A stretch of 64,000 bases of DNA from Natrinema halophilum (GTDB taxonomy: Archaea > Halobacteriota > Halobacteria > Halobacteriales > Natrialbaceae). Positions 17,561-26,301 of this stretch are shown here, piece by piece (positions within the stretch are counted from its first letter, which is position 1; every line of letters starts with the position of its first letter). Location: assembly GCF_013402815.2 (NCBI RefSeq), contig NZ_CP058601.1:744001-808000 (forward strand). The letters run 5' to 3'. Below the pieces are notes generated by a model. The model saw only the letters and a list, made by a program, of their open reading frames with translations. It made no database searches and was not told where the DNA came from. The position numbers were made by a program, and so were the translations under genes.

Positions 17561-17774
17561 GTCTGTTATTGCTCTATGTGCTGAGAACAGGTGCTACTGG
17601 ATATAGCTGACCGGATCTAGTGGCGATTGAACCGAGTTCACAGTCAGCGGAGAAGAAGATCACACAGCAACAACATCTGCACCGTACGGTTTCAACACCC
17701 CTGCTCTGGAATGTGTATCGTGTGGGATTCGCGCTGTGTATTCCGCGCGGCTCTGCCTATCGGGCGCTGATCCG
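17561..17774. other. Intergenic, no gene recognised
   Basis: This stretch lies between the MaoC relic and dsrE. A short minus-strand frame ending in RAGVLKPYGADVVAV (stop near 17660) resembles the tail of a protein but cannot be linked to any family. Confidence 0.3.
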
Positions 17775-18131
17775 CTAGTACGTGATAATCTCGTAGCCGT
17801 CGTCGACCAGCGATCGGATACTCGGGTGGCCGCCGTTTTCGTCGACCGTCTCGACGCCGGTATCGGCGACAGCCTCGTCGACGCCGAAGGCGTTAGCACA
17901 GTAGTCACAGACCGCAACCTCCTCGCTGAGTGACCGATAGAGCTCGTGGTAATCGTGATCTTCATCTTCCAGTTCCGGAACCCACTCCGTCCCGGCACTG
18001 TCGAATATCACCTCCAGCTCGTCGTCGGGATTTTCGTCGAACTCTCGCGCCGCCTCGAGGCCGTTTACGAGTCGGCCGAGGTCGCTGTGCGATTCGGTGC
18101 CCGCCAGAATGACGATCGCTGTCTCTGCCAT
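17775..18131 (-). CDS. DsrE-family protein
   Basis: 118 residues, alpha/beta. It starts AIVILAGTESHSDLGRLVNGLEAAREF and has the conserved cysteine region EEVAVCDYCANAFG at about 71-84, followed by the C-terminal RSLVDDGYEIITY. DsrE/DsrF-like proteins handle persulfide sulfur or act as small sulfur carriers. The Cys pair CDYC here could serve that purpose. It is downstream of, and on the same strand as, the dihydrolipoyl-dehydrogenase-like gene, about 100 bp away, which suggests a thiol or sulfur redox context. Confidence 0.85.
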   Translation of the reverse strand: MAETAIVILAGTESHSDLGRLVNGLEAAREFDENPDDELEVIFDSAGTEWVPELEDEDHDYHELYRSLSEEVAVCDYCANAFGVDEAVADTGVETVDENGGHPSIRSLVDDGYEIITY

Positions 18132-18228
18132 TGCGGCCGAAACTGAGATCCGGTATTACAAAAGCCGACGCCGGTTGTGTACGTTGCGCACGGATCCGGC
18201 GAATACGCCAGGAAAGCCGAGTCTGCGG

Positions 18229-19719
18229 TCACTCTTCGGGCGCGTGATCGTGACCGTGGTCGTGGGTGTGACCGGGGTCGTCATTGTGATGATGGTCGTG
18301 GTCGTGCCCATCGCCGAGCGTGAACTGCCCCGAGAATGCGCGCTGGACGACCTCCGGGAGCGCCGGGTGAATGTGGACCGATTGGCGGATGTCGTGAACC
18401 GTCCCGGTGCCGGCCGTCATCGCGACGACGACCTCCTGGATCAGGCTCGAGGCGCCGGGGCCGATGATGTGACAGCCGAGGATCTTTCCCTCGGTGTCGA
18501 TGAGCGGTTTGACGAATCCCTCTGCGTGCATCGCGCTCCCGCGAGCCGTCTCCTCGTAGGGGTAGACGCGTTTCGCGTACTCGCGGTCGGTTGCGCGCAA
18601 CTCTTGTTCGGTCAGCCCGACCCCCGCGACCTCCGGCGAGGCGAAGACGGCGAACGGCATCGCCGAATAGTCGGCCGGCACGAGGTCGTCACCGAAGAGG
18701 TTACGTGTGACGGTCCGCGCCTCGTGGTTGGCGTTGTGTTTCAGCAAGTACTCGCCGACGATGTCGCCGAGTGCCCAGACGCCGTCCGCGGTCGTCCGAA
18801 GGTACTCATCCGTTTGGATGAAGCCGTCTGCGTCCGTTTCGACGCCGGCAGCCTCGAGATTCAGCGTATCGGTGTTGGGGATTCGTCCGGCAGCGACGAG
18901 GAGTTCGTCTCCAGTGACAGTGAGACGCTCGTCTCCCCTCGTCCCACCGCCGTCGGAGTACGTATAGGAGCGTGCCTCGACGGTGATCGAGCCGCCGTCT
19001 CTGGAAACGGCCGCGGCCTCGTAGCCGGCGTGGACGTCGAACCGATCGGCGTACCGTTCGGTAAACGCCGCGCTCACTTCCTCGTCGGCGTCCGGGAGCA
19101 TGTTCGGTCGGCGGCTGACGATCGACACGTCGCTGTCGAACGTTCCGAAGAACTGGGCGAGTTCGGCCGCGATGTAGCCGCCGCCGACGATGACGAGACG
19201 GTCCGGCGGCGTTTGCAACTGGAGTGCCTCGGTACTGGTGAGGTAGTCGACATCGTCGATGCCGTCCATGTTGGGAACCGCCGGTCGGGTTCCCGCTGCG
19301 ACGAGGACGGTGTCCGCGCGGAGACGCGACTCGTCGGCCTCACCGCCGGAAAGTTCGAGCGTTCGCTCGTCGACGAAATGCGCTTTTGCTTCGTACAGGT
19401 CGATGCGATCCGACGAGTGGAGACCACGCCTGATCGAGTCCGAACTGCCGTGTACATCTTCGGTGACGTCGCGAACGATGTCCGCGAACGCGACATCGTC
19501 GACTGTTGCATCGATTCCGAATTCGTCCGCACGCTCGATCGTTTCGACAACGTCGGCGTGATACAGGAGTTTCTTCGACGGAATACAGCCCCGATTGAGG
19601 CAGGTACCGCCGAGTCTCCCTTTTTCGACGACTGCGACCGATTGGCCCTGATTCGCCGCCGCGTTCGCTACGTCGAGACCGGAACCAGAACCGATGACGA
19701 GAAAGTCGTACTCCTCCAT
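18229..19719 (-). CDS. Dihydrolipoyl dehydrogenase / mercuric reductase-type flavoprotein with His-rich tail
   Basis: 496 residues from the ATG at 19719 (GTG at 19725 possible). It has an FAD dinucleotide fold (FLVIGSGSGLDVANAAA), redox-active pair GGTCLNRGCIPSKK, NAD(P) fold IVGGGYIAAELAQFF, FAD motif GVWALGDIVGEY and catalytic dyad HIHPALPEVV. These are all the parts of a class I pyridine-nucleotide disulfide oxidoreductase. The last 28 residues carry ten histidines mixed with Asp and Gly, which looks metal-binding and is not part of the fold. No lipoyl-enzyme complex genes are nearby, so it is not the E3 of a local 2-oxoacid dehydrogenase operon. Confidence 0.88.
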   Translation of the reverse strand: MEEYDFLVIGSGSGLDVANAAANQGQSVAVVEKGRLGGTCLNRGCIPSKKLLYHADVVETIERADEFGIDATVDDVAFADIVRDVTEDVHGSSDSIRRGLHSSDRIDLYEAKAHFVDERTLELSGGEADESRLRADTVLVAAGTRPAVPNMDGIDDVDYLTSTEALQLQTPPDRLVIVGGGYIAAELAQFFGTFDSDVSIVSRRPNMLPDADEEVSAAFTERYADRFDVHAGYEAAAVSRDGGSITVEARSYTYSDGGGTRGDERLTVTGDELLVAAGRIPNTDTLNLEAAGVETDADGFIQTDEYLRTTADGVWALGDIVGEYLLKHNANHEARTVTRNLFGDDLVPADYSAMPFAVFASPEVAGVGLTEQELRATDREYAKRVYPYEETARGSAMHAEGFVKPLIDTEGKILGCHIIGPGASSLIQEVVVAMTAGTGTVHDIRQSVHIHPALPEVVQRAFSGQFTLGDGHDHDHHHNDDPGHTHDHGHDHAPEE

Positions 19720-19855
19720 GGACACAACAGGACCTCCATGATCATGAACGTCGGGCCAGCTCAGTATAATCGGTCTCCCAACTCGCCTCTCGACCGGCCG
19801 GGCCAGATCGGCCGGCCCGCCGAGTACCCGCCCAGTCGACGAACGCCGGATCGAC

Positions 19856-20854
19856 TCACTCCTCGAGCGGAGGCCACTCCCACGCGTCGCTTTCGACGAC
19901 GCCGAGCAAACGCCTGCGTCGTTCGGTCAACCCGGCGAGTGCGGTTGCGAACTCCTCGTCTGCAACCGTCGGGATGCCGTCTTCCCGAAGGCGCTCGAGA
20001 TTCGGCGACCGCGCGACCGCGGGAGCGGGTTCGATGAACGACTCGTCGAGCGTCTCGAGGTAACTGTGGGTGCCCGCACGGGCCGTTTCGACGACGGCAG
20101 GATCGGGGCTGTACTCGTCCGGAATGCCGTGTCGAAAGATGGTGAGCGACTCGTCGAGGATGGGGACAGCCACGGCAGAGGCGCGCTCGCTCTGCTCACT
20201 GTGATAGTAGTGGAGGATCGGGTAGGACTCGTGTTGCTCGGCGAGGGTGCTCAGTTCCGACGCGAGGGACTCGAGTGTCAACTCGAGCCCGGAGAAATCC
20301 TCCCCGTTCCAGCCCGCACGGACGAATTCCTCGCTCCGACCGCCCAGTCCCGTGACGGTGCTGGCGAACGAGCGTTTATCCGAGACGGCGCCGAGCACGG
20401 TGAGGATGTAGGAAACGCCGAGTGTGACGAATGCCATCCCCGAGGCGGTCGTCAAGGCGCTCGCGATTTCCCATACATCCCCCAGCGGGGTGTAGTCGCC
20501 GTTGCCGTCCGTAAACATCGTATAGGCGACGTAGTAGAACCGGCCCGCCCAGTCGGCGACCGCGCCGGTTCGGGTGCTGACGATGGACGTCGGGTGGCTC
20601 GCGAAGATAAACGTCCACCCGGTCCAGATGAGGGCGATCCACAGCACGAGCGTGGCGGTGAGAGTAAGCGGACCGGCGAGACTGAGCGCTTTGTTGTGGT
20701 CACCCGTCGCAATCCGAAGACCGCGCCAGATCCCGGTCGTGAGTCGGCCCGAAATGGGGCCGGAGCCGCCGTCGACCCAGAGGGTCGTCCAGAGAATGTC
20801 AACGATCCCACCGACGAGCAACGCAATCCCACCGACGAGGTAGAACGAATTCAT
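19856..20854 (-). CDS. Channel-like membrane protein (ion-channel pore variant)
   Basis: 332 residues. The N-terminal half holds about four hydrophobic segments, and between the last two lies FYYVAYTMFTDGNGDYTPLGD. This resembles the pore helix and filter of two-helix potassium channels (T-x-GYGD-x-x-P), but with GNGD. The C-terminal half is soluble and acidic, with a helical region (ELTLESLASELSTLAEQH). The gene starts inside the stop of the SGNH-type gene (ATGA), so the two are translationally coupled. Ion selectivity, if it conducts at all, is unknown. Confidence 0.6.
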   Translation of the reverse strand: MNSFYLVGGIALLVGGIVDILWTTLWVDGGSGPISGRLTTGIWRGLRIATGDHNKALSLAGPLTLTATLVLWIALIWTGWTFIFASHPTSIVSTRTGAVADWAGRFYYVAYTMFTDGNGDYTPLGDVWEIASALTTASGMAFVTLGVSYILTVLGAVSDKRSFASTVTGLGGRSEEFVRAGWNGEDFSGLELTLESLASELSTLAEQHESYPILHYYHSEQSERASAVAVPILDESLTIFRHGIPDEYSPDPAVVETARAGTHSYLETLDESFIEPAPAVARSPNLERLREDGIPTVADEEFATALAGLTERRRRLLGVVESDAWEWPPLEE

Positions 20855-22110
20855 TTCGCGGCGGTTTTCACTTCGATGGCGTCGGCTAGGACCGCTGCGA
20901 TCTCCGCATTCGTCTCGGGACTGTAGTGGCCGCCTTCCCCACGCTCGACGTACAGGGACTCGACGTCGCCGTCGTCAGGCGAGAGGTGCGTCGCCATATC
21001 GATCGTCTTCAGCTCATCGTATCGATCGTCGAGACGGGTCATCAGATCGCCGTAGATAGGCCCGTGTTCGGACTCGTACGTCGCGTACCGAAGCTGCTGA
21101 ACCATGACGAAAACCGGCTCGAAATCCCGTTCGTCCGCGTAGTCTACGAACTCCTCGATGAGCGCGTCGAACAGCGGCTCGTGGGTCTCAAATAGCCGTT
21201 CGTGGTACAGAACGCGGGGCCGTTCCAACCGCAGGGCGGAACGGGTCTGGGCCTGGTCGAAGTCGATCCCGAGGATCGATCGCCCCGCTCGGCGCTCGAG
21301 TTCCTTGCCGGCCGTGGCGCCGGCGTACCTGAGGTGGTCGCGCTTCTCTAGGAAGTCGGCGGTATAGGGGATCGACGCCAAGTGCGGTTCGAACCAGTGG
21401 TCGTAGTGGAAATCGAACTCGTGTAGAAAGTCCGATTTCGACTCGAGATCGAGCAGCTCTTCCTTTTCGTCGATCGGGCTCTCGATGCGTTCGAGGCGGT
21501 CGTCCTCGAGGACGTACCGGGGTTTGACTGCGAGGATGTTGCCGAACTCCTGGTAGTGTTTCCAGACGCTCAGGATACGCGCGATCGAGGATGCGGTGAC
21601 GACCATGAAGACGTAATCAGTCGGATCATCGGGATACGTGCGCTTGAGCCGCATGAGCGCTTGATCGAGGCCGTAGTTGCCGCCGCCGTAGTTTCCGACG
21701 TGGGTGTCAAGTTCCTGTGCGAGGTAGTGCTGGAAGGTTTCGTCGTTGTCCACTTCCCGGCAGAAACAGTAGGAGTCGCCGTACGTGGAGACCGTTACGG
21801 CGGACTCTTCGTCTCGGTCCTTCGCCGGACAGACTCGACTCGCGTACTCGTCAGTCGAGTAGGTCACGACGCTCCGGACCTCCTCGCCTGGAAGGTGATC
21901 GCCCGTATCCTTCTGTTTCTCTCGGTTCGACTGGGGAACCCACCCGAGTTCCGGATCGAAACTGCTGAACTTCCCCAGTAATTCCCGGTCGATTTCCGGG
22001 AATTCTTCGGTCGCGACCGAGGGAATCCGCTCGAGCGATCGGTACGAGACGAGTTCCAGTGTCACCACGCCACCGACGACAGCGAGCGCTATCGCGACGA
22101 ACGGAAGCAT
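20851..22110 (-). CDS. Membrane-anchored SGNH-hydrolase-like protein
   Basis: 419 residues: one N-terminal membrane anchor (about 3-22), then a soluble domain. TVSTYGDSYCFCRE at about 106-119 gives a GDS box with Ser113. VGNYGGGNYGLDQALMRL is the block II glycine region and contains the conserved G-N-YG. Near the C-terminus GGHYSPETNAEIA supplies the catalytic His block. The fold is therefore SGNH/GDSL-type, known for esterases and for O-acetylation or deacetylation of glycans. Substrate unknown. It is followed by a channel-like gene in ATGA overlap. Confidence 0.72.
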   Translation of the reverse strand: MLPFVAIALAVVGGVVTLELVSYRSLERIPSVATEEFPEIDRELLGKFSSFDPELGWVPQSNREKQKDTGDHLPGEEVRSVVTYSTDEYASRVCPAKDRDEESAVTVSTYGDSYCFCREVDNDETFQHYLAQELDTHVGNYGGGNYGLDQALMRLKRTYPDDPTDYVFMVVTASSIARILSVWKHYQEFGNILAVKPRYVLEDDRLERIESPIDEKEELLDLESKSDFLHEFDFHYDHWFEPHLASIPYTADFLEKRDHLRYAGATAGKELERRAGRSILGIDFDQAQTRSALRLERPRVLYHERLFETHEPLFDALIEEFVDYADERDFEPVFVMVQQLRYATYESEHGPIYGDLMTRLDDRYDELKTIDMATHLSPDDGDVESLYVERGEGGHYSPETNAEIAAVLADAIEVKTAAK

Positions 22111-22308
22111 CGGATTTCCCTTACAGAAGGGAGACCAAGGGGGTTATGCCGGAATCTGCCATTTTCCAAGTGACCGAATCAGATCCCGCCTCGCACGGGT
22201 GTCGTAGTTGCCAACGCGCTCTTTTATTTTGAGTGGCGGTCGAAACGACACTTCCTGGTTCGGTACCGACAACTGCGAATCGATCGTACAAACAGCGGCA
22301 GCGACCGA

Positions 22309-22318
22309 AAATATTTAC
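22309..22318 (+). promoter_or_regulatory. TATA box of the lipoprotein gene
   Basis: AAATATTTAC is centred about 28 nt upstream of the ATG at 22343. This supports that start and a leaderless transcript. Confidence 0.5.
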
Positions 22319-22342
22319 TTCGTTATGATAAATGGCGAGATC

Positions 22343-22780
22343 ATGACCGTATTCTCGGCAGCACCTCCTGTGCTTACGGAAAGTGTTTCTCGGCGAAACG
22401 TGTTTGCGTTGCTAGGAGTGGTCGCTTCGATCCTTGTATCTGGATGTAGTGATTTCCTCATATCCGCTGGTTCGGAGGGTGAAGATGACACAATCGAGAT
22501 TATGGTTGAAAACCGAACGGAGGAGTTCGCGAGAATGGGTGTCCGGGTAGAGAATGAGGAAGAAGAAATGATGTTTAGTCGCGTGTACGAACTCGACCCC
22601 GGTCACCTCGATTCCTCTGCTGGTATCGAAGCGACACCGTCAACTGTGACAGTTTTCACTCCCGACGGTCCCTCCGCGACGTGGAAGTATGCACCTGATC
22701 TGGATATAGACTGTGACGGCGAGGACATCGGAATTGCGTTACAACCTGACGGTTCGATCGATTCGTGGTATGCCTGTTAA
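22343..22780 (+). CDS. Tat-type lipoprotein of unknown function
   Basis: 145 residues from the ATG at 22343 (ATG at 22325 is in frame but falls before the likely transcript start). SVSRRNVFALLGVVASILVSGC combines a twin-arginine signal with a lipobox, so Cys35 should be lipidated after export, as is common in haloarchaea. The mature part has an Ig-like beta pattern: IEIMVENRTEEFARMGVRVENEEEE, then VYELDPGHLD and TVTVFTPDG. A Cys near the C-terminus (IDCDGED and WYAC) could form a disulfide. No enzymatic motif is seen. Confidence 0.75.
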   Translation: MTVFSAAPPVLTESVSRRNVFALLGVVASILVSGCSDFLISAGSEGEDDTIEIMVENRTEEFARMGVRVENEEEEMMFSRVYELDPGHLDSSAGIEATPSTVTVFTPDGPSATWKYAPDLDIDCDGEDIGIALQPDGSIDSWYAC

Positions 22781-22933
22781 GGACACTCGCGGGACTCACA
22801 GCGACTTTTACGGCCACCTCCGAACGACGACACTCAGCCACTATCGACCGTTCAGACGGCCATCATCGTCCGTTTCGCTGCTGCGCTGACTGCGCCCACC
22901 CGGCGAATGACGGCGCCGATCGGGACCGTCGGA

Positions 22934-23458
22934 TCAGGTCGCCGTCTCACGAGGGGTAGCTTCTCTTCGTCGAACGCGGATTCCGTACGCACTGTACCCG
23001 CCGAGGCCAACCGCAAGCAGTCCGACGATGACCTCGACCCAGAAGTCGAGACCTACCGCAATCTCGGCGATACTTACCGTGGTCCCGGTACCGAGCAGGA
23101 ACGGTGATGCGACGAGCCAGAGGCCGAGAAGGACGACGAGGGCAGCGACACCCAAACTTCCGAACTCCTCGTTCGAGCGTTTGACGTAGTTGTACCCCCC
23201 CGCAGCGACCAACGTCGCGCCGACGAGCACGACGTTCCAGAACTGGCTCGCCACGAGTTCGAGGAGAGCTGCCTCGACCAGCAACGCACACCCAACCAAA
23301 CTGACCACCGCCGAGATGACCGTCCCTCGTCGGTTCGGGTTGGGTTCGAACTCGGTCCTGTCGCGGCCGGTCAGCTCGTCATCACCGCGGTTGTCGTTCT
23401 CGCTCGTTCCGTCCTCCCGCCACGGCGTCGTCGGATTGTCCGTCCCGTCGTATTCGCT
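22934..23458 (-). CDS. Four-helix membrane protein (SPW-repeat-like)
   Basis: 174 residues from the ATG at 23458 (MSEYDG). The hydrophilic acidic N-terminus of about 45 residues is followed by four hydrophobic helices: VISAVVSLVGCALLVEAALLEL, SQFWNVVLVGATLVAAGGYNYV, GVAALVVLLGLWLVASPFLL and FWVEVIVGLLAVGLGGYSAYGI. The SQFWN and LWLVASPFLL segments resemble SPW repeat proteins. Function unknown. Confidence 0.65.
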   Translation of the reverse strand, partial: SEYDGTDNPTTPWREDGTSENDNRGDDELTGRDRTEFEPNPNRRGTVISAVVSLVGCALLVEAALLELVASQFWNVVLVGATLVAAGGYNYVKRSNEEFGSLGVAALVVLLGLWLVASPFLLGTGTTVSIAEIAVGLDFWVEVIVGLLAVGLGGYSAYGIRVRRREATPRETAT

Positions 23459-23579
23459 CATCGTTCGTGCGATCGAGGCCACGAGCGGAAGAATCCGTTG
23501 CCCGTCAATGCAGGGGCGTATCGGCCGCTATCGCAGGTCATCGGGACAGACCGGCGTGCCACTCGGCTCGAACGAACGG

Positions 23580-24008
23580 TTAGCGAACCACTGTGACGGG
23601 AACTGGCGAATTCCTGACGACGACTTCGGCGACGCTCCCCAGTAGAATCCGTGCGACGCCGGACCGTCCGTGGCTGCCGATCACGACGTGATCGATCGGT
23701 TCCGCCTCGGCGTACTCGAGGATTTCTTGCGCCGGCGTTCCCGTTCTCGATTCCGTCTCGACGTCGATCCCGCGCTCGGCAACGAGTGTTTCGGCCGTGT
23801 CGAGCCGGTCGGCGGCGTTGGCGAGTAACTCCCCGGCTTCGTCAGTCCCGGTGCCGTCGTCGGCCGTGTTCGGAATGTACGGGATGGAGGTGGGGTCGAG
23901 GATCGCCAGAACGACGAACTCACCGCGTGGAAACAGTTCGGTGGCGTACTCGAGGGCGTCGCGAGCTGGTTCCGAGTCATCGAACGGAACGAGGATCCGG
24001 GGTGACAT
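23580..24008 (-). CDS. Universal stress protein UspA family
   Basis: 142 residues, a single Usp domain. It starts ILVPFDDSEPARDALEYA and ends with the ATP-binding motif GSHGRSGVARILLGSVAEVVVRNS followed by VPVTVV. The intact G-2x-G-9x-G(S) loop suggests an ATP-binding type. Usp proteins act in stress signalling. It stands between a membrane protein gene and a TauE/SafE permease on the same strand, separated from the permease by a hairpin. Confidence 0.93.
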   Translation of the reverse strand: MSPRILVPFDDSEPARDALEYATELFPRGEFVVLAILDPTSIPYIPNTADDGTGTDEAGELLANAADRLDTAETLVAERGIDVETESRTGTPAQEILEYAEAEPIDHVVIGSHGRSGVARILLGSVAEVVVRNSPVPVTVVR

Positions 24009-24059
24009 GAGGACATGTTTTGCTATACGCGCGTCGACTTCAGTCTAATTCCGGCACAG

Positions 24060-24101
24060 TGTGACATCCTCCCCGCCGTAAACGGAGAGGAGGATGTCAC
24101 A
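24060..24101. repeat. 13-bp perfect inverted repeat (hairpin)
   Basis: TGTGACATCCTCC at 24060-24072 pairs exactly with GGAGGATGTCACA at 24089-24101. The 16-nt loop contains a second short pairing, CCGT/ACGG. It lies just after the TauE/SafE gene stop and upstream of uspA. It may terminate the permease transcript. The core ACATCCTCC..CCGTAAACGG is also like palindromes found beside IS200/IS605-type elements in haloarchaea, which I recall but cannot check here. Confidence 0.6.
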
Positions 24102-24107
24102 ATTCGG

Positions 24108-24953
24108 TCACAGCGCGATAACGGGGCCGACGCCGAGCAGAACGAACCCGAGTGCGGTTTTCAACTTTTCGGGATCGATGATGTACGCGACCTGCCAGCC
24201 GACGACGACGCCCAGTAGCAGCGGAGCGCCGATGATGACTGCAAGCGATACGAGAACGTTCCCCTGCAGGAAGTATCCGGATGCTGCGAACGTCGCGATG
24301 AAGATCGACTGAACCTGCGCGACGGCGACGGCGAGCAGCATCGGCACGCCGACTAATACGAGCGCTGGCACGGCCAGTACCGGCCCGCCGATTCCCAAGA
24401 GACCGCTGCAGACGCCAAGGGTGAAGCCGAGTCCGAGAAGGATCAGTTGTCCGTCTCGAGTCAGGGGCTCGAGGTCGTAGATCGGGCTGAATCCGCGGCG
24501 CTCTCGATACAGGATGGTCGCGCCGACGGCCATCGCGACGCCACCGAGCAGGAATCCGAACAGTGATCGGGGAACGAACGTATTGACGTGCGCGCCGACC
24601 AGCGCACCGAGGATGCTCGCGACGCTGAGGATGACCGCGATCGCGCGGCTCTGGCCCGTGTTCATTTCCCCCGAGTGAATGTAGGCGACGCTGCCGACGA
24701 GCCCGGTGAAAACGAAGGTTGCGTGGGCAGTGCCGGCGACCTGACTCGATGGAATCGATGTCATCGAATACAGCGCGATCGTCACGAAGATTCCGCCGGG
24801 ACCGATGGTCGTGATTCCGATGCCGGAGAAGAAGGCGATCGAAGCGAGTAACAGGACGAGCGAAAGACCAATGGATAGATCGAACATATCGCTGTAATCA
24901 TCTGCGTCTCTGTTTCGTTCATTGTTACTCTTCCTTTCTGTGTCGTCACTCAT
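24108..24953 (-). CDS. TauE/SafE (TSUP) family permease
   Basis: 281 residues. After an acidic 20-residue head come about eight hydrophobic helices. The family marks are duplicated: the first half has FFSGIGITTIGPGGIFVTIALY and the second GVCSGLLGIGGPVLAVPALVLVG, the inverted-repeat glycine/proline motifs of TSUP transporters. Members export sulfite, sulfoacetate or other organic anions, or import them. The substrate is unknown. The DsrE protein upstream hints at sulfur traffic but is 6 kb away. Confidence 0.9.
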   Translation of the reverse strand: MSDDTERKSNNERNRDADDYSDMFDLSIGLSLVLLLASIAFFSGIGITTIGPGGIFVTIALYSMTSIPSSQVAGTAHATFVFTGLVGSVAYIHSGEMNTGQSRAIAVILSVASILGALVGAHVNTFVPRSLFGFLLGGVAMAVGATILYRERRGFSPIYDLEPLTRDGQLILLGLGFTLGVCSGLLGIGGPVLAVPALVLVGVPMLLAVAVAQVQSIFIATFAASGYFLQGNVLVSLAVIIGAPLLLGVVVGWQVAYIIDPEKLKTALGFVLLGVGPVIAL

Positions 24954-25044
24954 CTGTCGGTGTTGGGTCGGCCGGCGACCGAGATCAGTACGGCAGTCCT
25001 CTCAGATCGAAGTCGCTTCTTCGCGTCTCTGCCTGCTCAGGCCG

Positions 25045-26301
25045 TTAGAGGAGGGCGACGATCGTCTCGTACAGTGACTGAACGGTCAGTAGGCTGCCGA
25101 CTAGGAGAACGGTCCCAGCGGCGATGAACGCCACGTTCTCGTACCACTCGACGTCGTGAAACTTGTTTACGGCGCCGATGAGCGCGAAGACGGTTACCGG
25201 AAGCCCGATCGCGCCGTTGACGGCCGGCATGACGATCGCCATTTCCACAGGCCCGAAGCCTGTATAGGTGAGCATCGGCAGAGCAGTGACTGCTGCGAGC
25301 ACGATCAACGCGACGACCGTGCGCCGGAAGGCGGTGTCGCCGAAGACCGTGTCCCGACCGAGTGCCTGTGGCACCATAAAGCCGGCACCGAATAACGTCC
25401 CGGTTGCCGAGGAAATGGAGGCCAGAAACGCGGCGAAGATGAACACCACGAGCGCGTAATCGCCGAGGATTCCCGCGAGTGGTTCTCCGGGTGTCGTCAA
25501 CGTCATTGCTCCCGCAGAGAGGGTGACCGCCGAGACGATCATCACGAAACTGCCGATGACGAGCGTCGTCGCGATTCCGGCGGCGTTGTCCCGTCGGTAT
25601 TCCCAGATGTCGGTCCACTCTTTGGTCGGCCGGATGCTCGACTGGATGAAGAAGTTCGGCCAGTAGACCGTCGTCCCAAGCAAAGCGATGATCGCAGTAA
25701 GGTACCCGATTTCGGTCTCGAGAAGCGGCTGCAAACCGGCGGCGACCGATTGCCACGGCACGTCGAGGCCGAGCAACAACAGACCGTAGGAACTGAACAC
25801 GGCGAACACCATCGCCGCGATCGCTGCTTCGATTCGGTCGTACACCTTCATTTGTACGATGGCGATCCCGATTCCGGCCGCGAGGACGATGCCGACGAGA
25901 ACGTTATCGATGCCGGGAACGAGCCAGGCCAGCGCCGCGCCGGCGACTGCGTAGTTCGAGACGGCCCACAGACCGGACATCAGCGAGATACCGATCAGTA
26001 GCATCGACCCGCCGATCGGGAGAGCGTCGACGATATAGTCGGCGAGCGGTTCATCCGCAACGGCGAGTCGCGCGCTCATATCGTGCAACGCGATGTCGAC
26101 GAGGAACGCGAGGGGCAACACCCACAGCAGGGAGAACGCGTAGTTCGCACCCGTATCGGCCAGGATGTAGACCGATCCGGCACCAAAAACGTTTGCAGCG
26201 AACAGGACGCCGAGGCCGTAGTCGTAGAGAAGACCGTGGATCGCTTCGCCGCCGGGGACAGCGTCGGCGACTGCCGAGGCCGATGCGGACCGTTCGCTCA
26301 C
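25045..26301 (-). CDS. Nramp-family divalent metal transporter-like protein
   Basis: 418 residues with about eleven helices. Helix 1 contains FGAGSVYILADTGANYAFSLLW, where classical Nramp proteins have DPGN, so the metal site is altered as in Nramp-related transporters of prokaryotes. Helix 6 region: LGTTVYWPNFFIQSSIR, similar to Nramp's MPHN(x)FLHS stretch but without the exact methionine ligand. A Mg, Mn or other substrate cannot be fixed. A DtxR/MntR-type regulator is encoded 8 kb away. A TATA-like ATATTTTAAT lies at about 26350-26358. Confidence 0.82.
   Translation of the reverse strand: MSERSASASAVADAVPGGEAIHGLLYDYGLGVLFAANVFGAGSVYILADTGANYAFSLLWVLPLAFLVDIALHDMSARLAVADEPLADYIVDALPIGGSMLLIGISLMSGLWAVSNYAVAGAALAWLVPGIDNVLVGIVLAAGIGIAIVQMKVYDRIEAAIAAMVFAVFSSYGLLLLGLDVPWQSVAAGLQPLLETEIGYLTAIIALLGTTVYWPNFFIQSSIRPTKEWTDIWEYRRDNAAGIATTLVIGSFVMIVSAVTLSAGAMTLTTPGEPLAGILGDYALVVFIFAAFLASISSATGTLFGAGFMVPQALGRDTVFGDTAFRRTVVALIVLAAVTALPMLTYTGFGPVEMAIVMPAVNGAIGLPVTVFALIGAVNKFHDVEWYENVAFIAAGTVLLVGSLLTVQSLYETIVALL

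Noticed and set aside
18097-20037. Long open frame (646 codons) on the plus strand opposite the flavoprotein gene
   Set aside because: It is antisense to a gene with complete FAD, NAD and disulfide motifs. Such long antisense frames are common in GC-rich haloarchaeal DNA. The frame itself has no recognisable domain.
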